This document shows, one piece after another, positions 57,427-64,000 of a stretch of 64,000 nucleotides of DNA. Location: NCBI GenBank assembly GCA_002842215.1, contig PHCC01000016.1, forward strand, positions 62,001 to 126,000, written 5' to 3'. The stretch is from Betaproteobacteria bacterium HGW-Betaproteobacteria-9. Its GTDB lineage: Bacteria > Pseudomonadota > Gammaproteobacteria > Burkholderiales > Burkholderiaceae_C. Each line of letters begins with the position of its first letter. Positions within the stretch are counted from its first letter, which is position 1. The notes beneath the pieces were generated by a model that saw nothing but the letters and a program-made list of their open reading frames with translations, was not told where the DNA came from and made no database searches. A program made the position numbers and the translations under genes.

Positions 57427-58530
57427 ATGTACAAAAACCTCGTGGCCCGGCGCGCCTGCGCCCTGGCGGTCACCAGCTTTTTCTTTTCTTTTCCCTTCTC
57501 CGCACAAGCCCAGACGGCGCCCGTCGCACCACCGGTCAAGGCCGCGTTCGTCTACGTCGCGCCGCTGACCGACGCCGGCTGGGTGCGCCAGCACGACCAG
57601 GGCCGCAAGGCCGTGGAAGCGGCGTTGTCCGGCAAGGTGCAGACCACCTTCGTGGAAAACGTGGCCGAAGGCCCGGACGCCGAGCGCGTGATTCGCGACC
57701 TCGCGCAGCAGGGGCACCAGATCATTTTCACGCCCAGCTTCGGCTACATGGAGCCCACGCTCAAGGTGGCGCGTGAATTTCCGAACGTGAAGTTCGAGTC
57801 GGTCACCGGCTACAAGACCGCGCCCAACGTGGCCACGTCCAATGCGCGTTATTACGAAGGCCGTTACCTGGCCGGTGTGGCGGCCGGGCGTTTGGCCACG
57901 CAGGCCGGCTACGTGGCCGGTTTCCCGATTCCCGAGGTGGTGCAGGGCATCAACGCCTTCACGCTCGGCATGCGTTCGGTGAACCCGGCCGCCACGGTGC
58001 GCGTGGTGTTCCTGGGTGAGTGGTTCAACCCGCCGCGCGAGCGGGAGGCGGCCATGACGCTGATGAACCAGGGCGCCGAGGTGCTGGCTTTCCACACCGG
58101 CTCCACCGCCGTGATGGCGGCGGCGCAGGAGCGCGGCAAACTCGCCGTCGCCTACCACTCCGACATGCGCAAGGTCGCGCCCGACGCGCAGGTGGTGGCG
58201 GTGACGCACCTCTGGGGCGACTACTACACCCGCCGCGTCAAGGCCGTGCTCGACGGCAGCTGGAAGAGTGGCAGCGTCTGGGGCGGCGTGAAGGACGGCA
58301 TGATCCGCGTTGATGGGTTTGGCAGCAAGGTGCCCGCCGCCGTGCAGGCCGAGGTGCTGGCGCGGCAGGCCGACATGGCCGCGGGGCGGCTGCAACCGTT
58401 CGCCGCGAAAGCCGATGTGCGCAACAACGAAGGCCAGGTGGTGATGGCTGCTGGCCAGTCGCTCAGCGACGCTGAAATCCTGAACATGAACTGGCTGGTC
58501 GAGGGCGTGGTGGGCAAGCTGGCGCGTTGA
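57427..58530 (+). CDS. BMP-family substrate-binding protein 2
   Basis: A 367-residue periplasmic BMP protein, clearly paralogous to the lipoprotein at 53725: FVYVAPLTDAGWVRQHDQGRKA, FTPSFGYMEPTLKVA, ARYYEGRYLAGVAAG. It has a normal type I signal (TSFFFSFPFSAQAQ) in place of a lipobox, so it is soluble in the periplasm. It probably gives the same ABC importer a second ligand specificity. It sits alone between two deaminase genes. Confidence 0.92.
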   Translation: MYKNLVARRACALAVTSFFFSFPFSAQAQTAPVAPPVKAAFVYVAPLTDAGWVRQHDQGRKAVEAALSGKVQTTFVENVAEGPDAERVIRDLAQQGHQIIFTPSFGYMEPTLKVAREFPNVKFESVTGYKTAPNVATSNARYYEGRYLAGVAAGRLATQAGYVAGFPIPEVVQGINAFTLGMRSVNPAATVRVVFLGEWFNPPREREAAMTLMNQGAEVLAFHTGSTAVMAAAQERGKLAVAYHSDMRKVAPDAQVVAVTHLWGDYYTRRVKAVLDGSWKSGSVWGGVKDGMIRVDGFGSKVPAAVQAEVLARQADMAAGRLQPFAAKADVRNNEGQVVMAAGQSLSDAEILNMNWLVEGVVGKLAR

Positions 58531-58626
58531 ACGCGGGGTGCGCCGGCGGGCCGTGTGACTTTCGTCATGGGGTTATCTGCCCCGCCGTATGTCGCAGGGG
58601 GGCGGTGCCGGTAAGCTTCGAGCTGC

Positions 58627-59904
58627 ATGAAAGCCTACCGCGCCGCCCTTCTCCGTTTCGACGACGACCACAATCCCATTTACGAATCCGATGGCCTCCT
58701 GGTCGTGGGCCCGGATGCGACCGGTCGCCGGGTCGTGCGGGCTGTGGGGAGCTACAACGCGCTGGTGGACCGTTTTCCCGGCGTGGCGGTGGAAGACCTG
58801 CGCGGCCGCCTGATCGCGCCGGGGTTCGTTGACATGCACGTCCACTACCCGCAGACCGATGTGATCGGTGCGCCCGCCGCGGGCCTGCTGCCCTGGCTGG
58901 AAAACTACACTTTCCCGCACGAATCGCGCTTCCACGACGAAGACCATGCACGCGAGGTGGCGGGTTTCTTCTTCGACGAATTGCAGCGCCACGGCGTCAC
59001 CACGGCCTTGACCTTTGCCACCTCGCACCCGCAGTCGGTGGACGCGGCCTTCAAGGAAGCCCAGGCGCGCGGCCTGCGTTTCATCACCGGCAAGGTGCTG
59101 CAGGACCGCCACAGCCCCGATGGTGTGCGCGACGACACCGAACAGAGCCTGATCGACACCGAAGCTTTGATCCAGCGCTGGCACGGCGTGGACCGCCTGG
59201 GCTACGCCATCACGCCGCGCTTTGCGCCCACCAGCTCGCCCGCCCAACTGCGCGGCGCGGGCGAGCTGGCGGCGAAGTACGCCGACGTGTGGATCCAGTC
59301 GCACGTGGCCGAAAACCTGGACGAAGTGAAGTGGGCGGCCGAGCTGTTCCCGGACGCACGCAGCTACCTCGGCGTGTACGGCGACTTCGGCCTGCTGCGC
59401 GAGCGCGCGGTGTACGCCCACTGCATCCACCTCGATGCGGAGGACCGGGCGCTCATGCGCGAAACCGGCGCCGCAGCGGCCGTGAGCCCGACCAGCAACC
59501 TGTTCCTGGGCAGTGGTTTCTTCGACTACGCCGCGGCCGATGCCGCCGAGATGCGCTACGGCCTGGCCAGCGACGTGGGCGGCGGCACCAGCTTCTCGCC
59601 CTTCCACACCATGCTCGCAGCGTATTACGTCGGCCGCGAAGGCCAGAGCAAAACCGGCCTGAGCCTGACGCCCGGCCAGCTCTGGTGGCAACACACCGCG
59701 GGTGCCGCGCAGGCGCTGGGTCTGGCCGGCGTGGTGGGCAACCTGCAGCCGGGCTGTGAGGCCGACTTCGTGGTGCTCAACCCGCAGGCCATGCCGCTGC
59801 TGGCGCGCAAGACGGCGCAGGCGAACAGCCTGGACGAGTTGCTGTTCGCACTGATCGTGCTGGGCGACGACCGGGTGGTGGAACGCACGGTGATCGCCAG
59901 ATAG
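58627..59904 (+). CDS. guaD: Guanine deaminase
   Basis: A 425-residue amidohydrolase converting guanine to xanthine, the substrate of XdhAB. Landmarks are APGFVDMHVHYPQTDVIGAP, the PRFAPTSSPAQL segment, SHVAENLDEVKW, VYAHCIHLDAED, and LASDVGGGTSFSPFHTM. Zinc ligands are supplied by HVH and later His/Asp residues. It lies 96 bases downstream of the second BMP gene on the same strand and completes the purine module. Confidence 0.95.
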   Translation: MKAYRAALLRFDDDHNPIYESDGLLVVGPDATGRRVVRAVGSYNALVDRFPGVAVEDLRGRLIAPGFVDMHVHYPQTDVIGAPAAGLLPWLENYTFPHESRFHDEDHAREVAGFFFDELQRHGVTTALTFATSHPQSVDAAFKEAQARGLRFITGKVLQDRHSPDGVRDDTEQSLIDTEALIQRWHGVDRLGYAITPRFAPTSSPAQLRGAGELAAKYADVWIQSHVAENLDEVKWAAELFPDARSYLGVYGDFGLLRERAVYAHCIHLDAEDRALMRETGAAAAVSPTSNLFLGSGFFDYAAADAAEMRYGLASDVGGGTSFSPFHTMLAAYYVGREGQSKTGLSLTPGQLWWQHTAGAAQALGLAGVVGNLQPGCEADFVVLNPQAMPLLARKTAQANSLDELLFALIVLGDDRVVERTVIAR

Positions 59905-60009
59905 CGAGCCACACCACATCAGAAGAGGGCGCTGCCGTCGCACTCAGTTGAGCCGCCTCGCACATACAGCGCGATAGAACTCGTGCAACCCGAATGGCGA
60001 TGTCTCCAT

Positions 60010-60115
60010 TCAGGGGCATCAAGGGTCCGGCTCCGCCGGCCCAAGATACCGTCCCCCCTCCCAGCGCCACAGGCGCGCCAGAGAGGGGGGAAGCCGCGTC
60101 AGCGGCGCAGGGGGG
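60010..60115. repeat. Dispersed repeat between guaD and cydB
   Basis: A more divergent copy: CCGGCTCCGCCGG palindrome, CCCCCCTCCC and the distal GCGGCGCAGGGGGGTG block. It occupies most of the 59905-60120 gap between the two converging genes. No classical terminator is seen there, so the repeat may form the bidirectional end structure. Confidence 0.5.
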
Positions 60116-60120
60116 TGTTC

Positions 60121-61128
60121 CTAGTTGTATGAAAGCGCGCGCGCTTTCCCCCAGAACACGCGGTACATGTAGATCGTGTAGACGATGATCATGGGCAGTG
60201 TGATGGCCACGCCGACGAAGATGACCGTGAGCGAGCCGGTGGAGATGGCAGCTTCCCACACGGTCATGCGACCGATCACGATGTCCGGAAAGATGCTGTA
60301 GGCCAATCCGAAGAAGGCCAGCACGAAGATCAGCACGGTGGACGCGAACACCACCCAGCCGTAGCCCGCCTTCACCACCCCGGGGTGGGTCACCACCCAA
60401 CGCACTGCGAAGAACGCGATCGCGCAACTCAGCGGAATCGGCATCAGGCCGAACACCGCGGGCACGCTGAACCACTTGTTCACCACCGCCGGGTTCACCA
60501 GGGGTGTGGCCGCCGAGATCGCCACCAGGGCCGCCCCCACGGGCCACAATACGCGCCGCGCCCAGCGCACGGCGTGGGCCTGCAATTCACCTTCGGTCTT
60601 CATGATCAACCAGCCCGCGCCGAGCAGGATGTAGGCCGCCGGCAGCGTGAGCGCGATGCCCAGACTGAACGCCAGGCCCAGCCAGCCGCTGTCGAAGCCC
60701 GTGATGTAGCTGCCCAGCATCCAGCCCTGTGAAGCACTGGCCAGCAGCGAGCCCATGAAGAAGGCCCGGTTCCAGAACGGCAGGTAGCGCGTGGGGGCCT
60801 TGACGCGGAAATCGAACGCCACGCCGCGCAGGATCAGGCCCACCAGCATCACCGCCACCGGCAGGTACAGCGCCTGCAGCACCAGACCGTGCGCCATCGG
60901 GAAGGCCACCAGCAACACACCCACGCCCAGCACCAGCCAGGTTTCGTTGGCGTCCCAGAAGGGGCCGATGCTGGAGATCATGGTGTCCTTCTGTTCCTTG
61001 CTGGTCGCCAACGGAAGCAGCAGGCCCACGCCCAGGTCGTAGCCGTCGAGCACCACATAGGCCAGCAGAGCCAGGCCCATCACGGCGAGAAAAATGAGGG
61101 GGAGCAGTTCGGCCCAGGTCATGTTCAT
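60121..61128 (-). CDS. cydB: Cytochrome bd-type quinol oxidase subunit II
   Basis: A 335-residue integral membrane protein with about eight helices. Its length fits the short cyanide-insensitive oxidase (CioB) type. It begins LLPLIFLAVMGLALLAYVVLDGYDLGVG and holds ANETWLVLGVGVLLVAFPMAH. It is the partner of CydA and needed for haem b595/d insertion. It lies 37 bases after cydA as the last gene of the regulator-cydA-cydB operon. Confidence 0.95.
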   Translation of the reverse strand: MNMTWAELLPLIFLAVMGLALLAYVVLDGYDLGVGLLLPLATSKEQKDTMISSIGPFWDANETWLVLGVGVLLVAFPMAHGLVLQALYLPVAVMLVGLILRGVAFDFRVKAPTRYLPFWNRAFFMGSLLASASQGWMLGSYITGFDSGWLGLAFSLGIALTLPAAYILLGAGWLIMKTEGELQAHAVRWARRVLWPVGAALVAISAATPLVNPAVVNKWFSVPAVFGLMPIPLSCAIAFFAVRWVVTHPGVVKAGYGWVVFASTVLIFVLAFFGLAYSIFPDIVIGRMTVWEAAISTGSLTVIFVGVAITLPMIIVYTIYMYRVFWGKARALSYN

Positions 61129-61165
61129 GGTGTGTTTTCCGTGCGTTCAACGGCCGCTTCGAGGC

Positions 61166-62533
61166 TCAGACGCCAGCCTTGCCGAGCTCGGCGCCGTGAG
61201 GGGCTTCGGGGGCATGCTTGACCGGGTGTTCGGCCATGTACTTGAGCACGCCCACGTAGGTGATGAGCAGCAGACCGTACACGATGAGGTACGCGGCCAG
61301 GGTGCTGGCGATCATGGACGAGGGCAGGCTGGTGGCCACATCGGCGGTGCGCAGGTGGCCGTAGACCACAAAGGGCTGGCGACCGATCTCGGTGACGTAC
61401 CACCCGGCGAGCGTGGCCAGCCACCCCGAGAAGGTCATGGCGGCGAGCACGTAGAGCGCGGGCCGTGGCAACACGGACTTGTCCGCCGCGGTTTCAGGGC
61501 GCCTGCGCCACAGCAGCCAGGCCGAAGCCCAGGCCACCACCAGCATCAGCGTGCCCACGCCCACCATCACGCGGAAGGCCCAGAAGATCGGCGCCACGGG
61601 CGGGTGTGCACCCGGGAATTCGTTGAGGCCCTTGAGCTCGGCGTCCATGTCGTGCGCGAGGATCAGGCTGGCCATCTTGGGCAGCTTCACCGCGTAGTGC
61701 GTGGTTCCCGTGGCTTCGTCTGGAATGCCGAACAGCGTGAGCGGCGCGCTCTTCTCGGTGTGCCAGAGGCCCTCCAGCGCGGCGATCTTGGCCGGCTGGT
61801 GTTCCAGGGTGTTCAGGCCATGCAGGTCGCCGGCCAGGAACTGCAAGGGCATGGCGACCGCTGCAGCGATCACGGCCGCACGCAAGGCCTTGTGTGTGCC
61901 GCCGGTGGCGCTGCCCTTGATGAGTTGCCAGGCGCACAGGCCGGCGATCAGGAACGAGGCGGTGAGCGTGGAGGCCAGCAGCTTGTGCGCGAGGCGGTAG
62001 GGGAAAGAGGGGTTGAACACCACCGCGAACCAGTCGACCGGCAGGAACTTGCCATCGACGATCTCGAAGCCCGCGGGCGTCTGCATCCACGAGTTCAGGC
62101 TCAGGATCCAGAACGCCGACAGGGTGGTGCCAAAGGCCACGAGAAAGGTGGCGACCAGGTGCACGCGCGCGCTCACGCGCCCCCGGCCGAACAGCATGAT
62201 GCCGAGGAAGCTGGCTTCGAGGAAGAACGCGGTGATCACCTCGTAGCCCAGCAGGGGGCCGGAGATGTCGCCGGTCTTTTCCATGAAGCCGGGCCAGTTG
62301 GTTCCGAACTGGAAGCTCATGACCAGGCCTGAGACGACGCCGATGGCGAACGACAGTGCAAACACCTTGGTCCAGAAGTAGTAGGCATCTTCCCAGGCCG
62401 CGTCGCGCGTCTGGATGTGGCGTATCCGGAAGTACAGCAGGAACCAGCCCAGCGCGATCGTGATGGTCGGGAACAGGATGTGAAAGCTGATGTTGGCGGC
62501 GAACTGGATTCGCGACAGGATCAAGGCGTCCAT
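61166..62533 (-). CDS. cydA: Cytochrome bd-type quinol oxidase subunit I
   Basis: A 455-residue subunit carrying the haems. The axial His near residue 18 lies in QFAANISFHILFP; GWYVTEIGRQP is the signature near the quinol site. The short Q-loop and total length place it in the cyanide-insensitive (CIO) group rather than E. coli CydA. It oxidises quinol and reduces oxygen without pumping protons. It follows the GbsR-like regulator gene by 38 bases. Confidence 0.95.
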   Translation of the reverse strand: MDALILSRIQFAANISFHILFPTITIALGWFLLYFRIRHIQTRDAAWEDAYYFWTKVFALSFAIGVVSGLVMSFQFGTNWPGFMEKTGDISGPLLGYEVITAFFLEASFLGIMLFGRGRVSARVHLVATFLVAFGTTLSAFWILSLNSWMQTPAGFEIVDGKFLPVDWFAVVFNPSFPYRLAHKLLASTLTASFLIAGLCAWQLIKGSATGGTHKALRAAVIAAAVAMPLQFLAGDLHGLNTLEHQPAKIAALEGLWHTEKSAPLTLFGIPDEATGTTHYAVKLPKMASLILAHDMDAELKGLNEFPGAHPPVAPIFWAFRVMVGVGTLMLVVAWASAWLLWRRRPETAADKSVLPRPALYVLAAMTFSGWLATLAGWYVTEIGRQPFVVYGHLRTADVATSLPSSMIASTLAAYLIVYGLLLITYVGVLKYMAEHPVKHAPEAPHGAELGKAGV

Positions 62534-62571
62534 GGCTCTTTTCAGTGGGCGGGTCTGGGGAAACGCAGCGG

Positions 62572-63177
62572 TCAGGCAGCGGCGTCCTGCGAAGGGTCTG
62601 GCGGCGGTTCGGTGCGCTTGGGCGACTTGCCCGTGAGCCGGTCTTTCAGCTCCAGCACGCGCGTGACCTTGGTGCCCATGCCCATGAGTTGCAGGGCGGT
62701 CTCGGGGGCGAGTTTCTGCACGTCGTCGAACCAGGTCATGAGCCGGTCGATCAGGTCGTGCATGTCGCGCATGCGGGCCTGGGCGTGGCGCTCGGCGTCG
62801 GTCGAGGGCGTCTCCAGCAGGGCCGAGCGCAGCATCGTCAGCGTGGGCTCGATTTCCCGGCGGCGGCGCTCTTCGGCCAGCACGCGGAAGATTTCCCACA
62901 CATCGGCCGGCGCTTCGAAGTACTCGCGCCTGTCACCCGGCTGGTGGCGCAACCGCACCAGACGCCAGGACTGCAGCTCTTTCAGGCCCATGCTGACGTT
63001 GGAGCGCGAGAACTCCAGTTGTTCGGCGATCTCGTCGGCGTTGAGCGCCCGGGGCGAGATGAAGATCAGCGCGTAGATCTGGCCCACGGTGCGGTTGATG
63101 CCCCATTTGCTGCCCATCTCGCCAAAGTGGGCAACGAATTCGCGGTTCAGCGGGGGAAGGTGGTCTTGCAGCGGCAT
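62572..63177 (-). CDS. GbsR/MarR-type winged-helix regulator
   Basis: A 201-residue regulator with a winged helix at residues about 25-95 (GQIYALIFISPRALNADEIAEQLEFSRSNVSMGLKELQSWRLVR) and a helical C-terminus. It matches the GbsR-like branch of MarR regulators. It is the first gene of the operon with cydAB, which suggests autoregulation and control of the terminal oxidase. ATG 63177 was chosen; the frame upstream begins with TTG only. A palindromic site overlaps its promoter region. Confidence 0.88.
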   Translation of the reverse strand: MPLQDHLPPLNREFVAHFGEMGSKWGINRTVGQIYALIFISPRALNADEIAEQLEFSRSNVSMGLKELQSWRLVRLRHQPGDRREYFEAPADVWEIFRVLAEERRRREIEPTLTMLRSALLETPSTDAERHAQARMRDMHDLIDRLMTWFDDVQKLAPETALQLMGMGTKVTRVLELKDRLTGKSPKRTEPPPDPSQDAAA

Positions 63178-63201
63178 GGGCGCGAGTCTAGGCAATCGCG
63201 T

Positions 63202-63225
63202 CTGAATTTTCAGGAAGTTCTGAAA
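63202..63225. promoter_or_regulatory. Operator-like inverted repeats upstream of the regulator-cydAB operon
   Basis: Three CTGAA-type half-sites alternate in direction: CTGAA-TT-TTCAG (63202-63213) and TTTCAG-GAAGTT-CTGAAA (63208-63225, a perfect inverted repeat). They lie 25-48 bases upstream of the regulator start. On the minus strand TTGACC (63249-63244) is a possible -35, so the repeats would cover the -10 region. This is a good candidate for the regulator's own operator. Confidence 0.55.
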
Positions 63226-63337
63226 TTACATGAATAACAGTAGGGTCAATCCATGGCCTGGGCGGCGTCGCGCCTCGGGCGCGGGGTGCCCGGGTGCCTA
63301 CAATCGGACGCAACAACACCGCCCGGAGCACGCACGC

Positions 63338-63913
63338 ATGAGCATCAAAAGCGACAAATGGATCCGCCGCATGGCCAAGGAGCACGGCATGATCGAGCCC
63401 TTCGAGCCCGGTCAGATCCGGCAAAACGCCGCCGGCGAAAAGATCGTGAGCTACGGCACCAGCAGCTACGGCTACGACATTCGCTGCGCGCCCGAATTCA
63501 AGGTCTTCACCAACATCCACTCCACCGTGGTGGACCCGAAGAATTTCGACGAAAACAGCTTCGTGGACATCAACAAGGATGTCTGCGTGATCCCGCCCAA
63601 CAGCTTCGCGCTGGCGCGCACCATGGAGTACTTCCGCATCCCGCGCAACGTGCTGACCATCTGCTTGGGCAAAAGCACCTACGCGCGCTGCGGCATCATC
63701 GTCAACGTGACCCCCTTCGAGCCCGAGTGGGAAGGTTATGTGACGCTGGAATTCAGCAACACCACGCCGTTGCCGGCCAAGATTTACGCCGGTGAAGGCT
63801 GCGCCCAGGTGCTGTTTTTCGAAAGCGACAAGGACGACGTCTGCGAGACCAGCTACAAGGACCGCGGCGGCAAGTACCAGGGCCAGGTCGGCGTGACGCT
63901 GCCCAAGACCTGA
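63338..63913 (+). CDS. dcd: dCTP deaminase
   Basis: A 191-residue trimeric nucleotide deaminase that converts dCTP to dUTP for thymidylate synthesis. Motifs seen are [55 protein letters not shown], with the catalytic Glu in the last stretch, and [13 protein letters not shown]. Length is typical. TGCCTACAAT at 63295-63304 is a probable extended -10. A strong terminator follows. Confidence 0.97.
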   Translation: MSIKSDKWIRRMAKEHGMIEPFEPGQIRQNAAGEKIVSYGTSSYGYDIRCAPEFKVFTNIHSTVVDPKNFDENSFVDINKDVCVIPPNSFALARTMEYFRIPRNVLTICLGKSTYARCGIIVNVTPFEPEWEGYVTLEFSNTTPLPAKIYAGEGCAQVLFFESDKDDVCETSYKDRGGKYQGQVGVTLPKT

Positions 63914-63936
63914 AATCGCCACACCGATCGCAACGG

Positions 63937-63964
63937 AAGCGCTGCCCCCGGCAGCGCTTTTTGT
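63937..63964 (+). terminator. Rho-independent terminator of dcd
   Basis: AAGCGCTGCC (63937-63946) and GGCAGCGCTT (63950-63959) form a ten-pair stem with a CCC loop, followed by TTTGTTT. Confidence 0.9.
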
Positions 63965-64000
63965 TTGGAGCTTTGCATAATGGGCTTGGCTGTGTCGCCA

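Noticed and set aside
63961-64000. CATAAT at 63976-63981 as a promoter for a gene beyond the window
   Set aside because: No matching -35 at the right distance and no following gene is visible.

Overview
The window is GC-rich, densely packed bacterial chromosome. It reads as a betaproteobacterium of the family Comamonadaceae, possibly Hydrogenophaga or a close relative. The reasons are the gene families and their order, the cyanide-insensitive-type cytochrome bd genes, the gltIJKL-type transporter beside a DctB/DctD-like pair, and a dispersed GC-rich intergenic repeat of the kind I associate with comamonads. The genus is an inference. I see no rRNA or tRNA gene, no CRISPR array, no insertion sequence and no prophage.

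Layout. 0-7.6 kb: a PrlF-type antitoxin with no toxin visible, a divergent LysR/epimerase pair, a small OB-fold protein, RsgA, a YadGH-type ABC exporter, and a radical SAM protein behind a near-perfect LexA box. 7.7-13.6 kb: a five-gene signalling operon on the minus strand (HD-GYP response regulator, multi-PAS histidine kinase, REC-PAS protein, HDOD protein, receiver protein). 13.6-15.3 kb: a DUF1653/oxidoreductase-like fusion and an orphan TRAP binding protein. 15.4-21.4 kb: a thiamin operon thiC-thiO-thiS-thiG-thiDE under a TPP riboswitch. 21.6-25.1 kb: a DUF6544-like protein and a P-type cation ATPase. 25.2-28.3 kb: a redox cluster (DUF302, ferredoxin-reductase hybrid, membrane protein, seven-haem cytochrome c) that carries five frameshifts and a probable nonsense codon. 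28.4-30.3 kb: an L,D-transpeptidase and a small unknown protein.

Nucleobase metabolism fills much of the rest. At 30.5-35.1 kb is a URC-type pyrimidine module: a GTP-cyclohydrolase-II-like URC1 protein, a DUF1688/URC4 protein, uracil phosphoribosyltransferase and cytosine deaminase. At 45.3-59.9 kb is a purine module: XdhAB, a LysR regulator, a BMP-type purine/nucleoside ABC importer with two binding proteins, a Rieske oxygenase, an adenine/adenosine deaminase and guanine deaminase. Between them (36-44.6 kb) is an acidic amino acid uptake locus with three tandem paralogous binding proteins, GltJKL, and a sensor kinase/sigma-54 activator pair. It has a clear -24/-12 promoter and two palindromes upstream. 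The end of the window holds a regulator-cydAB operon with an operator-like repeat, and dcd.

Points most worth a second look: the URC module fused to cytosine salvage; the purine locus with its unassigned Rieske oxygenase; an intergenic repeat inserted in frame inside XdhA; an out-of-frame deletion in the second nucleoside permease; the cluster of C-homopolymer frameshifts at 25.4-26.7 kb; the LexA box; and the cyd operator.
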